From Nitrospinaceae bacterium (GTDB lineage: Bacteria; Nitrospinota; Nitrospinia; Nitrospinales; Nitrospinaceae): a stretch of 64,000 nt of DNA. The translations under genes were made by a program, and so were the position numbers. Position 1 is the first letter of the stretch. Each line of letters opens with the position of its first letter. Shown here in pieces: positions 43,464-52,027 of the stretch. Location of the stretch: assembly GCA_029261535.1 (NCBI GenBank), contig JAJDBF010000014.1, forward strand, positions 40,593 to 104,592. The letters are read 5' to 3'. The notes below the pieces were generated by a model. It did not search any database. It saw only the letters and a program-made list of their open reading frames with translations, and had not been told where the DNA came from.

Positions 43464-43928
43464 ATGGAGGACCGCGTCCCTATTGTGAAACCCAAACCTC
43501 ATATTGCTGGACTCTGGAGTCTCTTCGGCCTTTTTTGTTTCCGCGTCGGCGCACAACTCCTACAGAAATTTTTTCCGGTGGCCTTTTTACCTCCGTTTGA
43601 AGACTGGCACAGCGGCACTCTTCCCTACCCGGTGCTGGTCGGGTTTCAAATAATTTTCATCACCCTCTGCCTTTTTGCAATCCGGGAGGTGAGTCGGCCC
43701 GACGCAAAACCTGATCCCAAAAAGGGCAAACATTTTTTGATCGTCGGCGGTCTGTATTTTTTCATCATGCTGGTCCGGCTTGTCGGGGGCTATACTTTTG
43801 CCTCTTCCATGCCCTGGTTCACTGTTCGCCTGCCAACTGTTTTCCATCTGGTTCTGGCTTCATTCATTTTACTATACGGACATTTCCACTGGCGTGGCGA
43901 CAGGGAATTTAAAGTAGGTGAACATTGA
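43464..43928 (+). CDS. Hypothetical membrane protein of the FAH/GH3 operon
   Basis: The 154-residue protein has about four membrane helices (LWSLFGLFCFRVGAQLL, LVGFQIIFITLCLFAIREV, FLIVGGLYFFIMLVRLVGG, FHLVLASFILLYGHF). No family is recognised. The start is uncertain: the ATG at 43464 was chosen because a frame beginning at 43311 has no ribosome-binding site and runs through low-complexity upstream sequence; GTG at 43485 is another option. Its stop is one base before the ATG of the hydroxylase-like gene, so it probably belongs to that operon and may act on the same lipid substrate. Confidence 0.6.
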   Translation: MEDRVPIVKPKPHIAGLWSLFGLFCFRVGAQLLQKFFPVAFLPPFEDWHSGTLPYPVLVGFQIIFITLCLFAIREVSRPDAKPDPKKGKHFLIVGGLYFFIMLVRLVGGYTFASSMPWFTVRLPTVFHLVLASFILLYGHFHWRGDREFKVGEH

Positions 43929-43929
43929 A

Positions 43930-44811
43930 ATGACACGAATCGTTGCAGGAACCACCTATCCTTTTGTCATGCTACTGGGAATAGTCCTCCATACCCTTCT
44001 CTCAACATCCGGTGCCAGTATACTTATGGCTACATACGTTCCAATACTTACTGGAGCTGTCATCATCACCGGGATGGAGCATTCGTTTTATTATCGAAAA
44101 GAATGGTCGGGGAAAAAGAGCGATGTTGCTCAAGACGGACTCTATATGCTGTTGGTGCAGGTCATTCTTCCAAAACTGGTAACGGTAGGCATTGCATTAA
44201 CTCTGCTCGAAACCTTTAAAGACAGTCAATCCAGCATCTCCCATTATTGGCCGCACGGCTGGAGCATAACTGCTCAAGTGCTCCTCATGCTGGTATCCGG
44301 CGACTTTTTAAGATACTGGCTCCACCGGGCAAGCCACGAATGGCCCCTCCTCTGGCGGTTCCACGCGGTCCATCATTCCCCTCACAAACTTTACTGGTTC
44401 AATGTGGGCCGGTTTCATCCGCTGGAAAAATGTTTACAGATGGCTTTCGATACGTTGCCCTTTATTGCCTTGGGAGTCGGCGGGGAAGTGCTCGCCCTGT
44501 ACCTGGTGATTTATTCCATCAACGGTTTTTTTCAGCATTGCAATATTCACCTGACACTGGGGCCGCTGAATTATTTAATCAGTGGACCCGAGCTTCACCG
44601 CTGGCACCATTCCCGGCTGGTGAAGGAATCCAATCAAAACTATGGCAACAATTTGATTGTCTGGGATTTAATATTTGGCACCTGGTTTCTGCCGCCATCT
44701 CGCGAGGTCGGGGCGTTGGGCTTGATAAACAGAAACTATCCCCTGAAATTCTGGCCGCAACTGTCCACACCATTTAAAAAGGGGCTGGACAAGGCAACGG
44801 ATCAACAATGA
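43930..44811 (+). CDS. Fatty-acid hydroxylase / sterol-desaturase family membrane enzyme
   Basis: The 293-residue integral membrane enzyme has the histidine clusters of the family, which bind two irons: HRASHEW (HX3H), HAVHHSPH (HX2HH-like), and HRWHHS near the C-terminus, between membrane helices. Members hydroxylate or desaturate lipids, sterols or carotenoids with O2. The start at ATG 43930 is preceded by AGGTGA at a fitting distance. It is followed 14 bases later by the GH3 gene. The substrate cannot be inferred from sequence. Confidence 0.88.
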   Translation: MTRIVAGTTYPFVMLLGIVLHTLLSTSGASILMATYVPILTGAVIITGMEHSFYYRKEWSGKKSDVAQDGLYMLLVQVILPKLVTVGIALTLLETFKDSQSSISHYWPHGWSITAQVLLMLVSGDFLRYWLHRASHEWPLLWRFHAVHHSPHKLYWFNVGRFHPLEKCLQMAFDTLPFIALGVGGEVLALYLVIYSINGFFQHCNIHLTLGPLNYLISGPELHRWHHSRLVKESNQNYGNNLIVWDLIFGTWFLPPSREVGALGLINRNYPLKFWPQLSTPFKKGLDKATDQQ

Positions 44812-44824
44812 CGCGTGAACTCTT

Positions 44825-46474
44825 ATGAAAAACGCACTCACCAATTCACTCATAAAGTTTCAGATGAAGCTGATCCGCCGGGGGCCGTGGAAGGCTTTCA
44901 TTAAACAAACATGCGACCCTCAATCAACCCAACTCAAATTTTTACGAATCCTGCTGGCGCAAAACAAAATTACCCGCTACGGAAAAGAACACTGTTTTTC
45001 AGAAGTAAAAAATTATGACCAGTTCAGGTCTCGGGTTCCCATTAATCAATTTGAAGAACTCCGACCCTATATTGAGCAACCCGAAACGCCAACTGAAACC
45101 GGCCTCACCGAAGAGCGACCTGCCCTGTACATGCAAACCAGCGGCACCACCGATCAGCCCAAGAACATTCCGCTGACCCGTTTCGCCATAGAAAAATTAA
45201 AACAAAGTCAGGCTCTGTTCGCCTACGCGCATCACCTCGGCATCCGCGACATCTTCAAGGGCAAGCTATTCACTATTTCAGGCTCGAGCATCGAAGGAAA
45301 GCTGGACAACGGCCTGCCCTACGGCTCCATGTCCGGCATGATCAGCGATTGCATGCCGTTTCTATTAAAAACTAAATTCCTGATTCCGCCCGCCATGGCT
45401 CGCGTTGCCGACTACCCACTAAAATATCTTTTATTTGCCGCTATGGGACTCAAGGAACGCGATGTGACATGGCTGGTCAGTGCCAATCCTTCCACATTTT
45501 TAAAATTGATCGAGGTGATGGAAAGTCATTTTGAGGCCTTAATAAAGTTGCTGGACACAGGTGACATGTCAGGCCTGCCGGAAGGTTTTGGTGAATTTTC
45601 TGCCCGACAATTTAAAGCCAGTCCGAACCGGGTTCAGGAATTAAAAACCTTGTCTCGGAAAACAGGTTTCGGCTTTAGTAGAATCTGGCCCAACTTGAAA
45701 GCTGTCACCACCTGGACAGGCGGCAGTTGTGGGCTCCTCACCCCAAAACTGAGAAACCTGCTGGCCCGTGAAACCACGATTACCGAGCTGGGTTATATCG
45801 CAAGTGAGTTTCGGGGAAGCCTAATTGTGGACACAACAGACAACGCCTGCGTGCCCGCCTTCAATGAAAACTTTTTTGAATTCATTGAGCCCGACCGTTG
45901 GGACTCTGGCAGTAAAGAGACTCGAACACTGAATCAGGTTGAAGTGGGGAAACAATATTATGTCATCGCCACCACCGCAAGCGGCCTTTACCGTTACTTT
46001 ATAAACGATATCATTGAGGTCACCGGGCACTTCAACCAAACCCCCACCATCCGTTTTATCCAAAAGGGCAAGGGCATCACCAACCTGACCGGGGAAAAGT
46101 TAACAGAGTTTCAGGTGGTAAAAGCAATGCAATCCATCATGAGCCAAAATCTTGTGGACGATTGTTTCTTTTTATTACTGGGGGATGCCCACCCCCTGCA
46201 ATACCGGCTTTTTATCGAAGCACCACAAGACAATGCCCTGTCCGCCCGTTTCGACAAAGCCGTTTCCGAACTGAACCTGGAGTTTTCTGCCAAACAGGAA
46301 AGCGGTCGCCTGCATCCAACAAAAGTGTTTTTCCTCGCACCTGGTTGCGGAGAAACTTACAAACAACATTTCCTTGCCAGAGGACAACGTGAAGCTCAGT
46401 TCAAGACAGTGCGACTTCAATATTTATCCGATTGCGATTTTGACTTTCAACCCTATATTATTTCTTCAGCATGA
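44825..46474 (+). CDS. GH3-family acyl-adenylating enzyme
   Basis: The 549-residue protein belongs to the GH3 (auxin-responsive promoter) family, which in plants joins amino acids to jasmonate or auxin through an acyl-adenylate; bacterial functions are poorly known. Visible features are the ATP-binding YMQTSGTTDQPKNIPLTR (102-119), TTWTGGSCGLL, the GLYRYFINDIIEV strand and the C-terminal GEKLTEFQVVKAM region. The substrate is unknown. It sits between a fatty-acid-hydroxylase-like gene and an enolase-superfamily gene and overlaps the latter by 4 bases (ATGA), which supports a common pathway of amide or ester formation. Confidence 0.85.
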   Translation: MKNALTNSLIKFQMKLIRRGPWKAFIKQTCDPQSTQLKFLRILLAQNKITRYGKEHCFSEVKNYDQFRSRVPINQFEELRPYIEQPETPTETGLTEERPALYMQTSGTTDQPKNIPLTRFAIEKLKQSQALFAYAHHLGIRDIFKGKLFTISGSSIEGKLDNGLPYGSMSGMISDCMPFLLKTKFLIPPAMARVADYPLKYLLFAAMGLKERDVTWLVSANPSTFLKLIEVMESHFEALIKLLDTGDMSGLPEGFGEFSARQFKASPNRVQELKTLSRKTGFGFSRIWPNLKAVTTWTGGSCGLLTPKLRNLLARETTITELGYIASEFRGSLIVDTTDNACVPAFNENFFEFIEPDRWDSGSKETRTLNQVEVGKQYYVIATTASGLYRYFINDIIEVTGHFNQTPTIRFIQKGKGITNLTGEKLTEFQVVKAMQSIMSQNLVDDCFFLLLGDAHPLQYRLFIEAPQDNALSARFDKAVSELNLEFSAKQESGRLHPTKVFFLAPGCGETYKQHFLARGQREAQFKTVRLQYLSDCDFDFQPYIISSA

Positions 46475-47592
46475 AAATTAAAAACCTCGTCCTCCAAAAA
46501 CTCAACATCCCTTTCAAGGCCGCATTCCAACACGCGTCTGCCATTCGGTTGAAAACGGATGCGGTCATTGCGATCGCGGAATCGGAGTCTGGGCACACAG
46601 GTTATGGCGAGGGATGCCCCCGCCCTTACGTCACTGGAGAGACGACCGAATCCTGTTTTCAGTTTTTTGAAAAGTATCGGTCGGAATGGCAAGCATTTAC
46701 CGGACTCGACTGCCTGAAGCACTGGATTTTTAAAAACCAAACAGCTATCGATGCAAACCCTTCCGCCTTCTGCTCTATCGAACTTGCACTACTCGACCTG
46801 TTCGCACAAGAAGAAAACTGCACGGTAGAAGCCCTGTTATCTCTCCCGGAAATCAACGGCTCATTTGAATACACAGCGGTCATGGGACTCAATAATATTT
46901 CCGCGTTCAATAAGCAATTGAAGCAGTATCAGGACATTGGCTTTTGCGATTACAAAATAAAAATATGCGGCAAGCTTGAAGAAGACCAAGAGCGTATCGC
47001 ATCGGTCGCCTCCATCTTGCCTACTGATTCAAAAATCCGGTTGGACGCAAACAATGCGTGGTCGCGCCCCGATTCTGCTATTCAGTTTTTGGAGCAATTG
47101 GACCTGCCCATTTTTGCCGTTGAAGATCCCATTGGCAAAAATGATTTTGCCGGTCATCGTGAAATTTTCAAGGCTCTCGGACTGCCGGTCATACTCGATG
47201 AAAGTTTTTGCAACCTCTCACAGTTTCGGGAATTGGCATCTGCACCGGAGGGATTCATCATCAACCTGCGCGTCTCCAAAATGGGGGGACTGCTCCGCTC
47301 TCTCGACATCATTAGCCAAGCTAAACGCCTGAAAATTCCAGTGATCACGGGAGCGCAGGTGGGAGAAACAAGTTTACTAACGCGGGCCGCGTTGACGGTG
47401 TGCAATGCTTATCGTGAAACGGTTGTCGGGCAGGAGGGTGCTTTTGGAACGTATCTACTCGAACACGATATCATTCACAAACCCTTGATGTTTGGGTCTA
47501 AAGGAATTTTGACTGCTGTTGATGCTCTGCGAAAACCGGGCTTGGGAATAGAAGTCGACCCGAAACTTTTGGGTCCAGTAAATTCATCGTGA
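46471..47592 (+). CDS. Enolase-superfamily enzyme (dipeptide epimerase-like)
   Basis: The 373-residue protein is a mandelate-racemase/muconate-lactonising-type enzyme. Metal ligands appear in RLDANNAWS (Asp), FAVEDPIGK (Glu) and LDESFCNLS (Asp); the Lys pair is in CDYKIKICG; the C-terminal GAQVGETSLLTRAA is conserved in the superfamily. The KXK pattern fits dipeptide epimerases, which invert the alpha carbon of dipeptides, or N-acylamino-acid racemases and o-succinylbenzoate synthases. With GH3 upstream, an N-acyl-amino-acid or dipeptide substrate is plausible but unproven. It overlaps GH3 by four bases. Confidence 0.82.
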   Translation: MKIKNLVLQKLNIPFKAAFQHASAIRLKTDAVIAIAESESGHTGYGEGCPRPYVTGETTESCFQFFEKYRSEWQAFTGLDCLKHWIFKNQTAIDANPSAFCSIELALLDLFAQEENCTVEALLSLPEINGSFEYTAVMGLNNISAFNKQLKQYQDIGFCDYKIKICGKLEEDQERIASVASILPTDSKIRLDANNAWSRPDSAIQFLEQLDLPIFAVEDPIGKNDFAGHREIFKALGLPVILDESFCNLSQFRELASAPEGFIINLRVSKMGGLLRSLDIISQAKRLKIPVITGAQVGETSLLTRAALTVCNAYRETVVGQEGAFGTYLLEHDIIHKPLMFGSKGILTAVDALRKPGLGIEVDPKLLGPVNSS

Positions 47593-47715
47593 CCGGTCAC
47601 TTTTTATCCAAGGAATGATTAAGAAATATTTGCTCTGCAAGTTTGGCTTAACCATCATATAATCACTTGCAGACAACCATCCATTTTCTTTATCTCATCT
47701 TCCGGGGGAACCATC

Positions 47716-48096
47716 ATGCGGCGTGCTTTTCTCTTTTTTCTCATTCTCATAGTGATGTCCGGCTGTGCGGCTCCCACCACATCGTCTGTCAAAAGTTATG
47801 GCAACCTGCCCGAAGCACTGCCGGAATCCGAGGGTGAACTCCTGTTTGTCGATATTCAGTGCACCGTATGTCACGGACATCAGGGAGCGGGCAATGGGTT
47901 TCTGGCTGAAGGGCTGGCCACGTCACCACCGGATTTCACATCCATGACAAAAATGAATCCAAAAAATGATCGGGACCTTGAGCAGGCCATCCGAAGCGGC
48001 AAGGGCAAGGTTATGCCAGCTTACCCAAGGTTGACAGGGCGGCAGATCAAATCGCTGGTACGGTATATCCGCAGTCTCTCACAGAACTCCTCGTGA
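47716..48096 (+). CDS. Monohaem cytochrome c lipoprotein
   Basis: The 126-residue protein has a lipobox (LILIVMSGCAAP, Cys 17) and one haem-c attachment motif CTVCH (near residue 49), with a C-terminal Met ligand in GKVMPAYPRL. It is a small class-I cytochrome anchored in a membrane and facing the periplasm, suitable for passing electrons. It lies 123 bases after the enolase-superfamily gene and just before an LRR gene, with no clear operon. Possible partners are the oxidoreductases of the nitrite- or oxygen-respiring chain; none is adjacent. Confidence 0.9.
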   Translation: MRRAFLFFLILIVMSGCAAPTTSSVKSYGNLPEALPESEGELLFVDIQCTVCHGHQGAGNGFLAEGLATSPPDFTSMTKMNPKNDRDLEQAIRSGKGKVMPAYPRLTGRQIKSLVRYIRSLSQNSS

Positions 48097-48172
48097 TCTC
48101 CTTAACCACATTGATCTTGCGGGATAAATCCGATACATTGAAGTTAATAAAATCACCATTGAAAAAATAACC

Positions 48173-48979
48173 GTGCAAAATATTACCGACACCACATTTG
48201 AACAGAGAGTGCAGGAGCAGTTGGTCAACGGCGAGACCCTGCTGGACCTCGAAAATCAGGCCATCGGTCTGAAGGAACTGGAACTCTTGGGGCAGGTTGA
48301 GAGCTTCTCTCAGGTGCGGAAGCTCTATCTCGGCAATAACGAGCTGACCGACGACACCCTGGCTCCCCTTAGCCAACTGTGTGAAAACCTGCATTCCCTT
48401 TATCTGAACAACAACCTCATTGGGGATGCCGGAGCCGGGACCCTTGCCCGGTCGCCGGGAACGAGTTCCATAAAATGTATGATGCTGGAAGGCAACTGTG
48501 TCGGGCCGGAGGGTGCCCAGGCTCTTGCAGAGTCTCCCTACCTTCAGCAGTTGGAGGAATTGTTTCTCGATTCCAACCCGATTGGAGCCGACGGGGTTCT
48601 CAGTTTGTCCAGGTCAGGAAATTTGCCTAACTTAAAAGCACTTCATCTGGACAGTACGGGCATGGGTGATGGTGGAGTGATCGCACTTGCCAATTCCAAA
48701 ACGCTGGTGGGGCTTGAGCGACTTTATTTATGCTCGAATAAAATCGGCAATGTCGGTGCGCTGGCACTTGCCAAATCTGAGAACCTCAAAACCCTGCGCG
48801 TCCTCAGCATCTGGCGAAACGAAATCCGGGATGAGGCGGGAGAGGCCATGATCGTCTCTTCTACCTTTGATAATCTTGAGCGACTGTACATGAGCCTCAA
48901 TTTAATCGAGCGTCCGGTGCGAAAAAAAATCAGAGGATCTGACCTTGCCAAACGACTTAACACTCTGGTCATGGATTAG
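48173..48979 (+). CDS. Leucine-rich-repeat protein (ribonuclease-inhibitor type)
   Basis: The 268-residue protein has about eight leucine-rich repeats of the ribonuclease-inhibitor type (for example LHSLYLNNNLIGDAGAGTLA, LEELFLDSNPIGADGVLSLS and LERLYLCSNKIGNVGALALA), which form a solenoid for protein binding. No signal peptide or membrane segment was recognised, so it is likely cytoplasmic. The start is GTG at 48173; the ribosome-binding site is weak. It is followed 10 bases later by a 42-residue membrane protein, which may be its partner. Confidence 0.82.
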   Translation: MQNITDTTFEQRVQEQLVNGETLLDLENQAIGLKELELLGQVESFSQVRKLYLGNNELTDDTLAPLSQLCENLHSLYLNNNLIGDAGAGTLARSPGTSSIKCMMLEGNCVGPEGAQALAESPYLQQLEELFLDSNPIGADGVLSLSRSGNLPNLKALHLDSTGMGDGGVIALANSKTLVGLERLYLCSNKIGNVGALALAKSENLKTLRVLSIWRNEIRDEAGEAMIVSSTFDNLERLYMSLNLIERPVRKKIRGSDLAKRLNTLVMD

Positions 48980-48989
48980 GAACTGAACC

Positions 48990-49118
48990 ATGGACGAAGA
49001 AAAAGAGAGCTACCAATACGGCTACGGACGCTTGTTCAACATCCTGTTCCACACTGGCGTGATCTTCAATGTTTGCCTGGTGATCTGGATTTTTCTGTTC
49101 TTCTTTGAGGTCATCTAG
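48990..49118 (+). CDS. Small membrane protein, 42 residues
   Basis: The 42-codon frame MDEEKESYQYGYGRLFNILF... has a charged N-terminus and one strong hydrophobic helix (GVIFNVCLVIWIFLFFFEVI) at the C-terminal end. AGGA lies upstream at a fitting distance (AGGAACTGAACC-ATG). It follows the LRR gene by 10 bases, suggesting co-translation. I do not recognise it. The gene is shorter than most gene finders report. Confidence 0.6.
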   Translation: MDEEKESYQYGYGRLFNILFHTGVIFNVCLVIWIFLFFFEVI

Positions 49119-49146
49119 CCGCACCCCCCAGGCTGGCAAACCGTTG

Positions 49147-49926
49147 TCAAATACTCTGGCGGCTTGTGGATTTCACCAGCGTGTCGGTATTCTTCCAGGC
49201 CACCTTGTCCATAGAAACAAGGTAATCCCCTTCTGCATTTCGGAACGGTCGCCATTCATGATCGATGTAAAGTTCGTTCGGTCGGAAGTTGGCCTTGTAC
49301 GAAAGCGACGGGTTCTCCGCGATGTAATACCCAAGATAGGCAAACGGGATGCCGCGACCACGGGAATATTCAATTTGCTTGACCACACTGAAGGTTCCAA
49401 TCGGAAACTTATCAAGGTCCGGTCGATAAAAGGTATAAATACAAGAAAAGGTTTTGCGCGTCACATCGCCAAGAGCGGCACCGATGAGCTCACCGCCAAG
49501 ATAATATTCAAATTCGACCCCGAAAGCCCCTTTGCCGTAAAAGGACAACTTGAAATTTTGTAAATCCTCCACATCGTCCTGCAAAGATTTGAATCTGGTT
49601 TTATGCGCCAGATAGAGGTCGAATTTTTCTGTGGTGAACCGGGGCGTATCGATTTTTATCCGGATATCAGCGCAGGCTGACACCGCTCGTTTTTGACTTC
49701 GATTGAGTTTGTAATCGAAGGTGCGCACCCGGATAGGCACGCAGGCATGACAAGCCCCACAATTTGGCCGAAAAAAATATTCGCCAAAATGCCGCATACC
49801 GTGAGCCAGCAGGTATTCGAACTCCACTTCCGACAGGTCTTCCAGGAGATATTCCTCGAAAACAGAATTGCGGTCGTTGAAGTACCCGCACTGGAAAGGT
49901 TTTGAATCAATAAAATGAGCCAGCAT
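49147..49926 (-). CDS. bpt: Aspartate/glutamate leucyltransferase
   Basis: The 259-residue enzyme transfers leucine (bacterial Bpt) from tRNA to N-terminal Asp or Glu of proteins, tagging them for ClpAP degradation. N-terminal cysteines (FRPNCGACHACVPIRV, near 53-68) and the C-terminal GNAT-like fold (LGGELIGAALGDV; YAYYLGYYIAEN-type GYYIAENPSLSYK) match. Length fits. It is convergent with the small membrane protein and divergent from the glycosyltransferase at 50196. Confidence 0.9.
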   Translation of the reverse strand: MLAHFIDSKPFQCGYFNDRNSVFEEYLLEDLSEVEFEYLLAHGMRHFGEYFFRPNCGACHACVPIRVRTFDYKLNRSQKRAVSACADIRIKIDTPRFTTEKFDLYLAHKTRFKSLQDDVEDLQNFKLSFYGKGAFGVEFEYYLGGELIGAALGDVTRKTFSCIYTFYRPDLDKFPIGTFSVVKQIEYSRGRGIPFAYLGYYIAENPSLSYKANFRPNELYIDHEWRPFRNAEGDYLVSMDKVAWKNTDTLVKSTSRQSI

Positions 49927-50064
49927 ATTTTTTAAAGGGAACCCTGATAAAGGGCAGGAAAACTGTTTATGGGTAAATCAAGTAATACCAATATTTCAAG
50001 ATTTTCAGACCCGGCAACTCGCACGCCCGAATCAATATCCAAAACTGTTCTATTATAAACCATT

Positions 50065-50086
50065 CTAATAGGCCACAGGCCATTAG
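50065..50086. other. Imperfect inverted repeat in the bpt-glycosyltransferase intergenic region
   Basis: CTAATAGGCC/GGCCATTAG pair with one bulged base around a three-base loop. It lies between two divergent genes, so it might be an operator or a relic; there is no T tract. The surrounding 270 bases hold nothing else recognised. Confidence 0.4.
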
Positions 50087-50195
50087 ACCACCTTCAATCG
50101 AACCTCCTCAAAAAATTGATCGATGTGTCAATTTATGCTTAACTTCAACCGCAACCATTCACCCGCCCCAGGAGGGGTGCTCCCGGACCCGTCGA

Positions 50196-50873
50196 TTGAA
50201 AGTATCGGTCATAATCCCGACATTAAATGAAGCTTCCAGCCTCGCCCGGACACTGGACCACCTGCTCCTTTTGGAGCCGGAGGAAATCATCATTTCCGAT
50301 GGCGGTAGCAGTGACGACACCCGGGAAATCGCCGAGCGGTATCCGGTCCACTGGGTCACTGGCCCTTCCGGCAGGGCCTGCCAGATGAATACCGGGGCCA
50401 GTGAAGCTACCGGAGAATTGCTCCTGTTTCTGCATGCGGACACCGTTCTCGACCGGGCCGGTTATTGTCAAATGAAAGCCTCCATGCGCGAGGGTTCCTG
50501 GGTCGGCGGCGCGTTCAGCCTTAGAATCGTTTCTCCGCAAAAATCCCTGCGTCTCATTTCTCACCTGGCCAATTTCCGAGCGCGGGCCCTCAAGCTGGCC
50601 TATGGTGATCAGGCAATTTTTGTGACCGCTAAAACCTTCAACCAACTGGACGGGTTTCAGCCGCTCCCCATTTGCGAAGACCTTGATTTTTATAAACGCC
50701 TGCAATCCGAAGGCAAGGTTCTTCTGTTACGCCACAAAGCCAACACCTCGGCCCGGCGTTGGGAGCATGATGGAGTTTTTTTCTGCACCCTGCGCAACAC
50801 ACTGATCGCCGGAGCCTTCCTTTTGGGCTGTTCTCCCCGGATATTGAGCCGTTGGTACCCGCCAAGACGTTAG
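50196..50873 (+). CDS. TIGR04283-type glycosyltransferase
   Basis: The 225-residue family 2 glycosyltransferase has SVIIPTLNEA at the start, ISDGGSSDD near 33-41, FLHADT near 78, and GAFSLRI, with CEDLDFYKRL near 165. The pattern fits the TIGR04283 subfamily, some of which are linked to arsenosugar synthesis. The usual TIGR04282 partner is not adjacent. The start is TTG at 50196; the ribosome-binding site is poor. It stands alone between bpt and the redox operon. Confidence 0.87.
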   Translation: MKVSVIIPTLNEASSLARTLDHLLLLEPEEIIISDGGSSDDTREIAERYPVHWVTGPSGRACQMNTGASEATGELLLFLHADTVLDRAGYCQMKASMREGSWVGGAFSLRIVSPQKSLRLISHLANFRARALKLAYGDQAIFVTAKTFNQLDGFQPLPICEDLDFYKRLQSEGKVLLLRHKANTSARRWEHDGVFFCTLRNTLIAGAFLLGCSPRILSRWYPPRR

Positions 50874-50976
50874 CCAGGGCCAAGTTTCATTCCTTGCATT
50901 GGCCTTTACCGCTTCGATATAATGAATTTAATAATATTTTTCACCCTCACCCTGTCAGCCGCCTCAAAAAAAGAAC

Positions 50977-51453
50977 ATGTCGAAAAAAAAATCTAAAAAT
51001 TCCGGCACAGCTAAAGTTTCCGCCAAAAGTAAAAAGATAAAAACTGCGTCGGTTTCTCTTGGAGCACTGGCCGTTGCCATCGCCGGGTTCACGCTTCTTT
51101 CCGGCAAAAGGAAACGAACTGGCCCACCGGCACAGGCGACCGGAAAACTGCTGGAAACCCGTCCGGTACTGACTCACAAAATGTTCAGTGGCAAGGCCGC
51201 CATGGCTTACAAGATGGCCGCTGAAATTCCAAAGGTGGTCGACAGTCAGTTCTGCTATTGTTACTGCAAGCGCGACCACGGACACAAAACATTACTGACC
51301 TGCTTCACCAACACGCACGGCTCCAAATGCGGGATCTGCATGGGTGAAGTGATTTACGCTTACGAACTTTACAAGGAGCAATTGAGCCTGGACGATATCA
51401 TCAGGGAGATGGATAAAAAATTCTACCGTCCCTACCGGGGTCATAAAATCTAA
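50977..51453 (+). CDS. CYCXC-family membrane protein
   Basis: The 158-residue protein has a basic N-terminus, one membrane helix (VSLGALAVAIAGFTLLSG) and a conserved C-terminal domain containing FCYCYCKRDHGHKTLLTC followed by KCGICMGEVIYA. The CYCXC-type cysteines and the DHGHKTLLTCF segment define a little-studied family often seen with redox or cation-handling genes. It probably binds a metal or forms disulfides in the periplasm. It heads a five-gene operon; TlpA starts 7 bases after its stop. Confidence 0.82.
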   Translation: MSKKKSKNSGTAKVSAKSKKIKTASVSLGALAVAIAGFTLLSGKRKRTGPPAQATGKLLETRPVLTHKMFSGKAAMAYKMAAEIPKVVDSQFCYCYCKRDHGHKTLLTCFTNTHGSKCGICMGEVIYAYELYKEQLSLDDIIREMDKKFYRPYRGHKI

Positions 51454-51460
51454 ATCAATT

Positions 51461-52027
51461 ATGGATTACGCAATAGAAGAAAAACCCGTTTCAATTTTTA
51501 TCCCATACGCCTTGCTGGCGATCTCTCTCATGTGGGTGTTCGTCCAGTTTGTTCAGCGGGTCGACCCCGTCCCTGGGGAAACGGAATATCCGGAGGAATC
51601 GTTTATCTCGCCTCAGTTTGAACTGCCCACCCTGCACGGCAGTAAGGTGAAGCTCACTGACTACCGGGGAAAAGTGGTGTTCATCAATTTCTGGGCCACT
51701 TGGTGCGCCACCTGTGAAGTCGAAATGCCCTCTATGCAAAAGCTCTATGACAAGTTCAAGGGCAGAGGCTTCGAAATGCTGACAATCAGTGTCGATAAAG
51801 ATCCAGAAAAAATTCCGGCATTCATGAAAAAATATAATCTGAACTTTCCAGTCCTTCTCGACCCGGATGAAGATACAGCCAAAAAATCATACAAGACCAC
51901 CGGCGTTCCCGAAACATTCATTCTGGATCAACGGGGGATCATCCGCCACAAGGCGGTGGGTCCGCGTGACTGGGCGACCGATGAAATTATTCAGTCCTTT
52001 GAAATGCTGATCAATGAAGAAATATAG
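51461..52027 (+). CDS. TlpA-family thioredoxin-like protein
   Basis: The 188-residue protein has an N-terminal membrane anchor (IPYALLAISLMWVFVQFV) and a thioredoxin fold with the active-site motif WCATC (FWATWCATCEVEMPSM, near 84-88) and the cis-Pro loop TTGVPETFILD. TlpA/ResA proteins reduce disulfides of apocytochromes or copper-delivery proteins in the periplasm. It overlaps the next gene by 14 bases. Beside a cytochrome b gene, a role in cytochrome or metal-centre maturation is plausible. Confidence 0.92.
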   Translation: MDYAIEEKPVSIFIPYALLAISLMWVFVQFVQRVDPVPGETEYPEESFISPQFELPTLHGSKVKLTDYRGKVVFINFWATWCATCEVEMPSMQKLYDKFKGRGFEMLTISVDKDPEKIPAFMKKYNLNFPVLLDPDEDTAKKSYKTTGVPETFILDQRGIIRHKAVGPRDWATDEIIQSFEMLINEEI

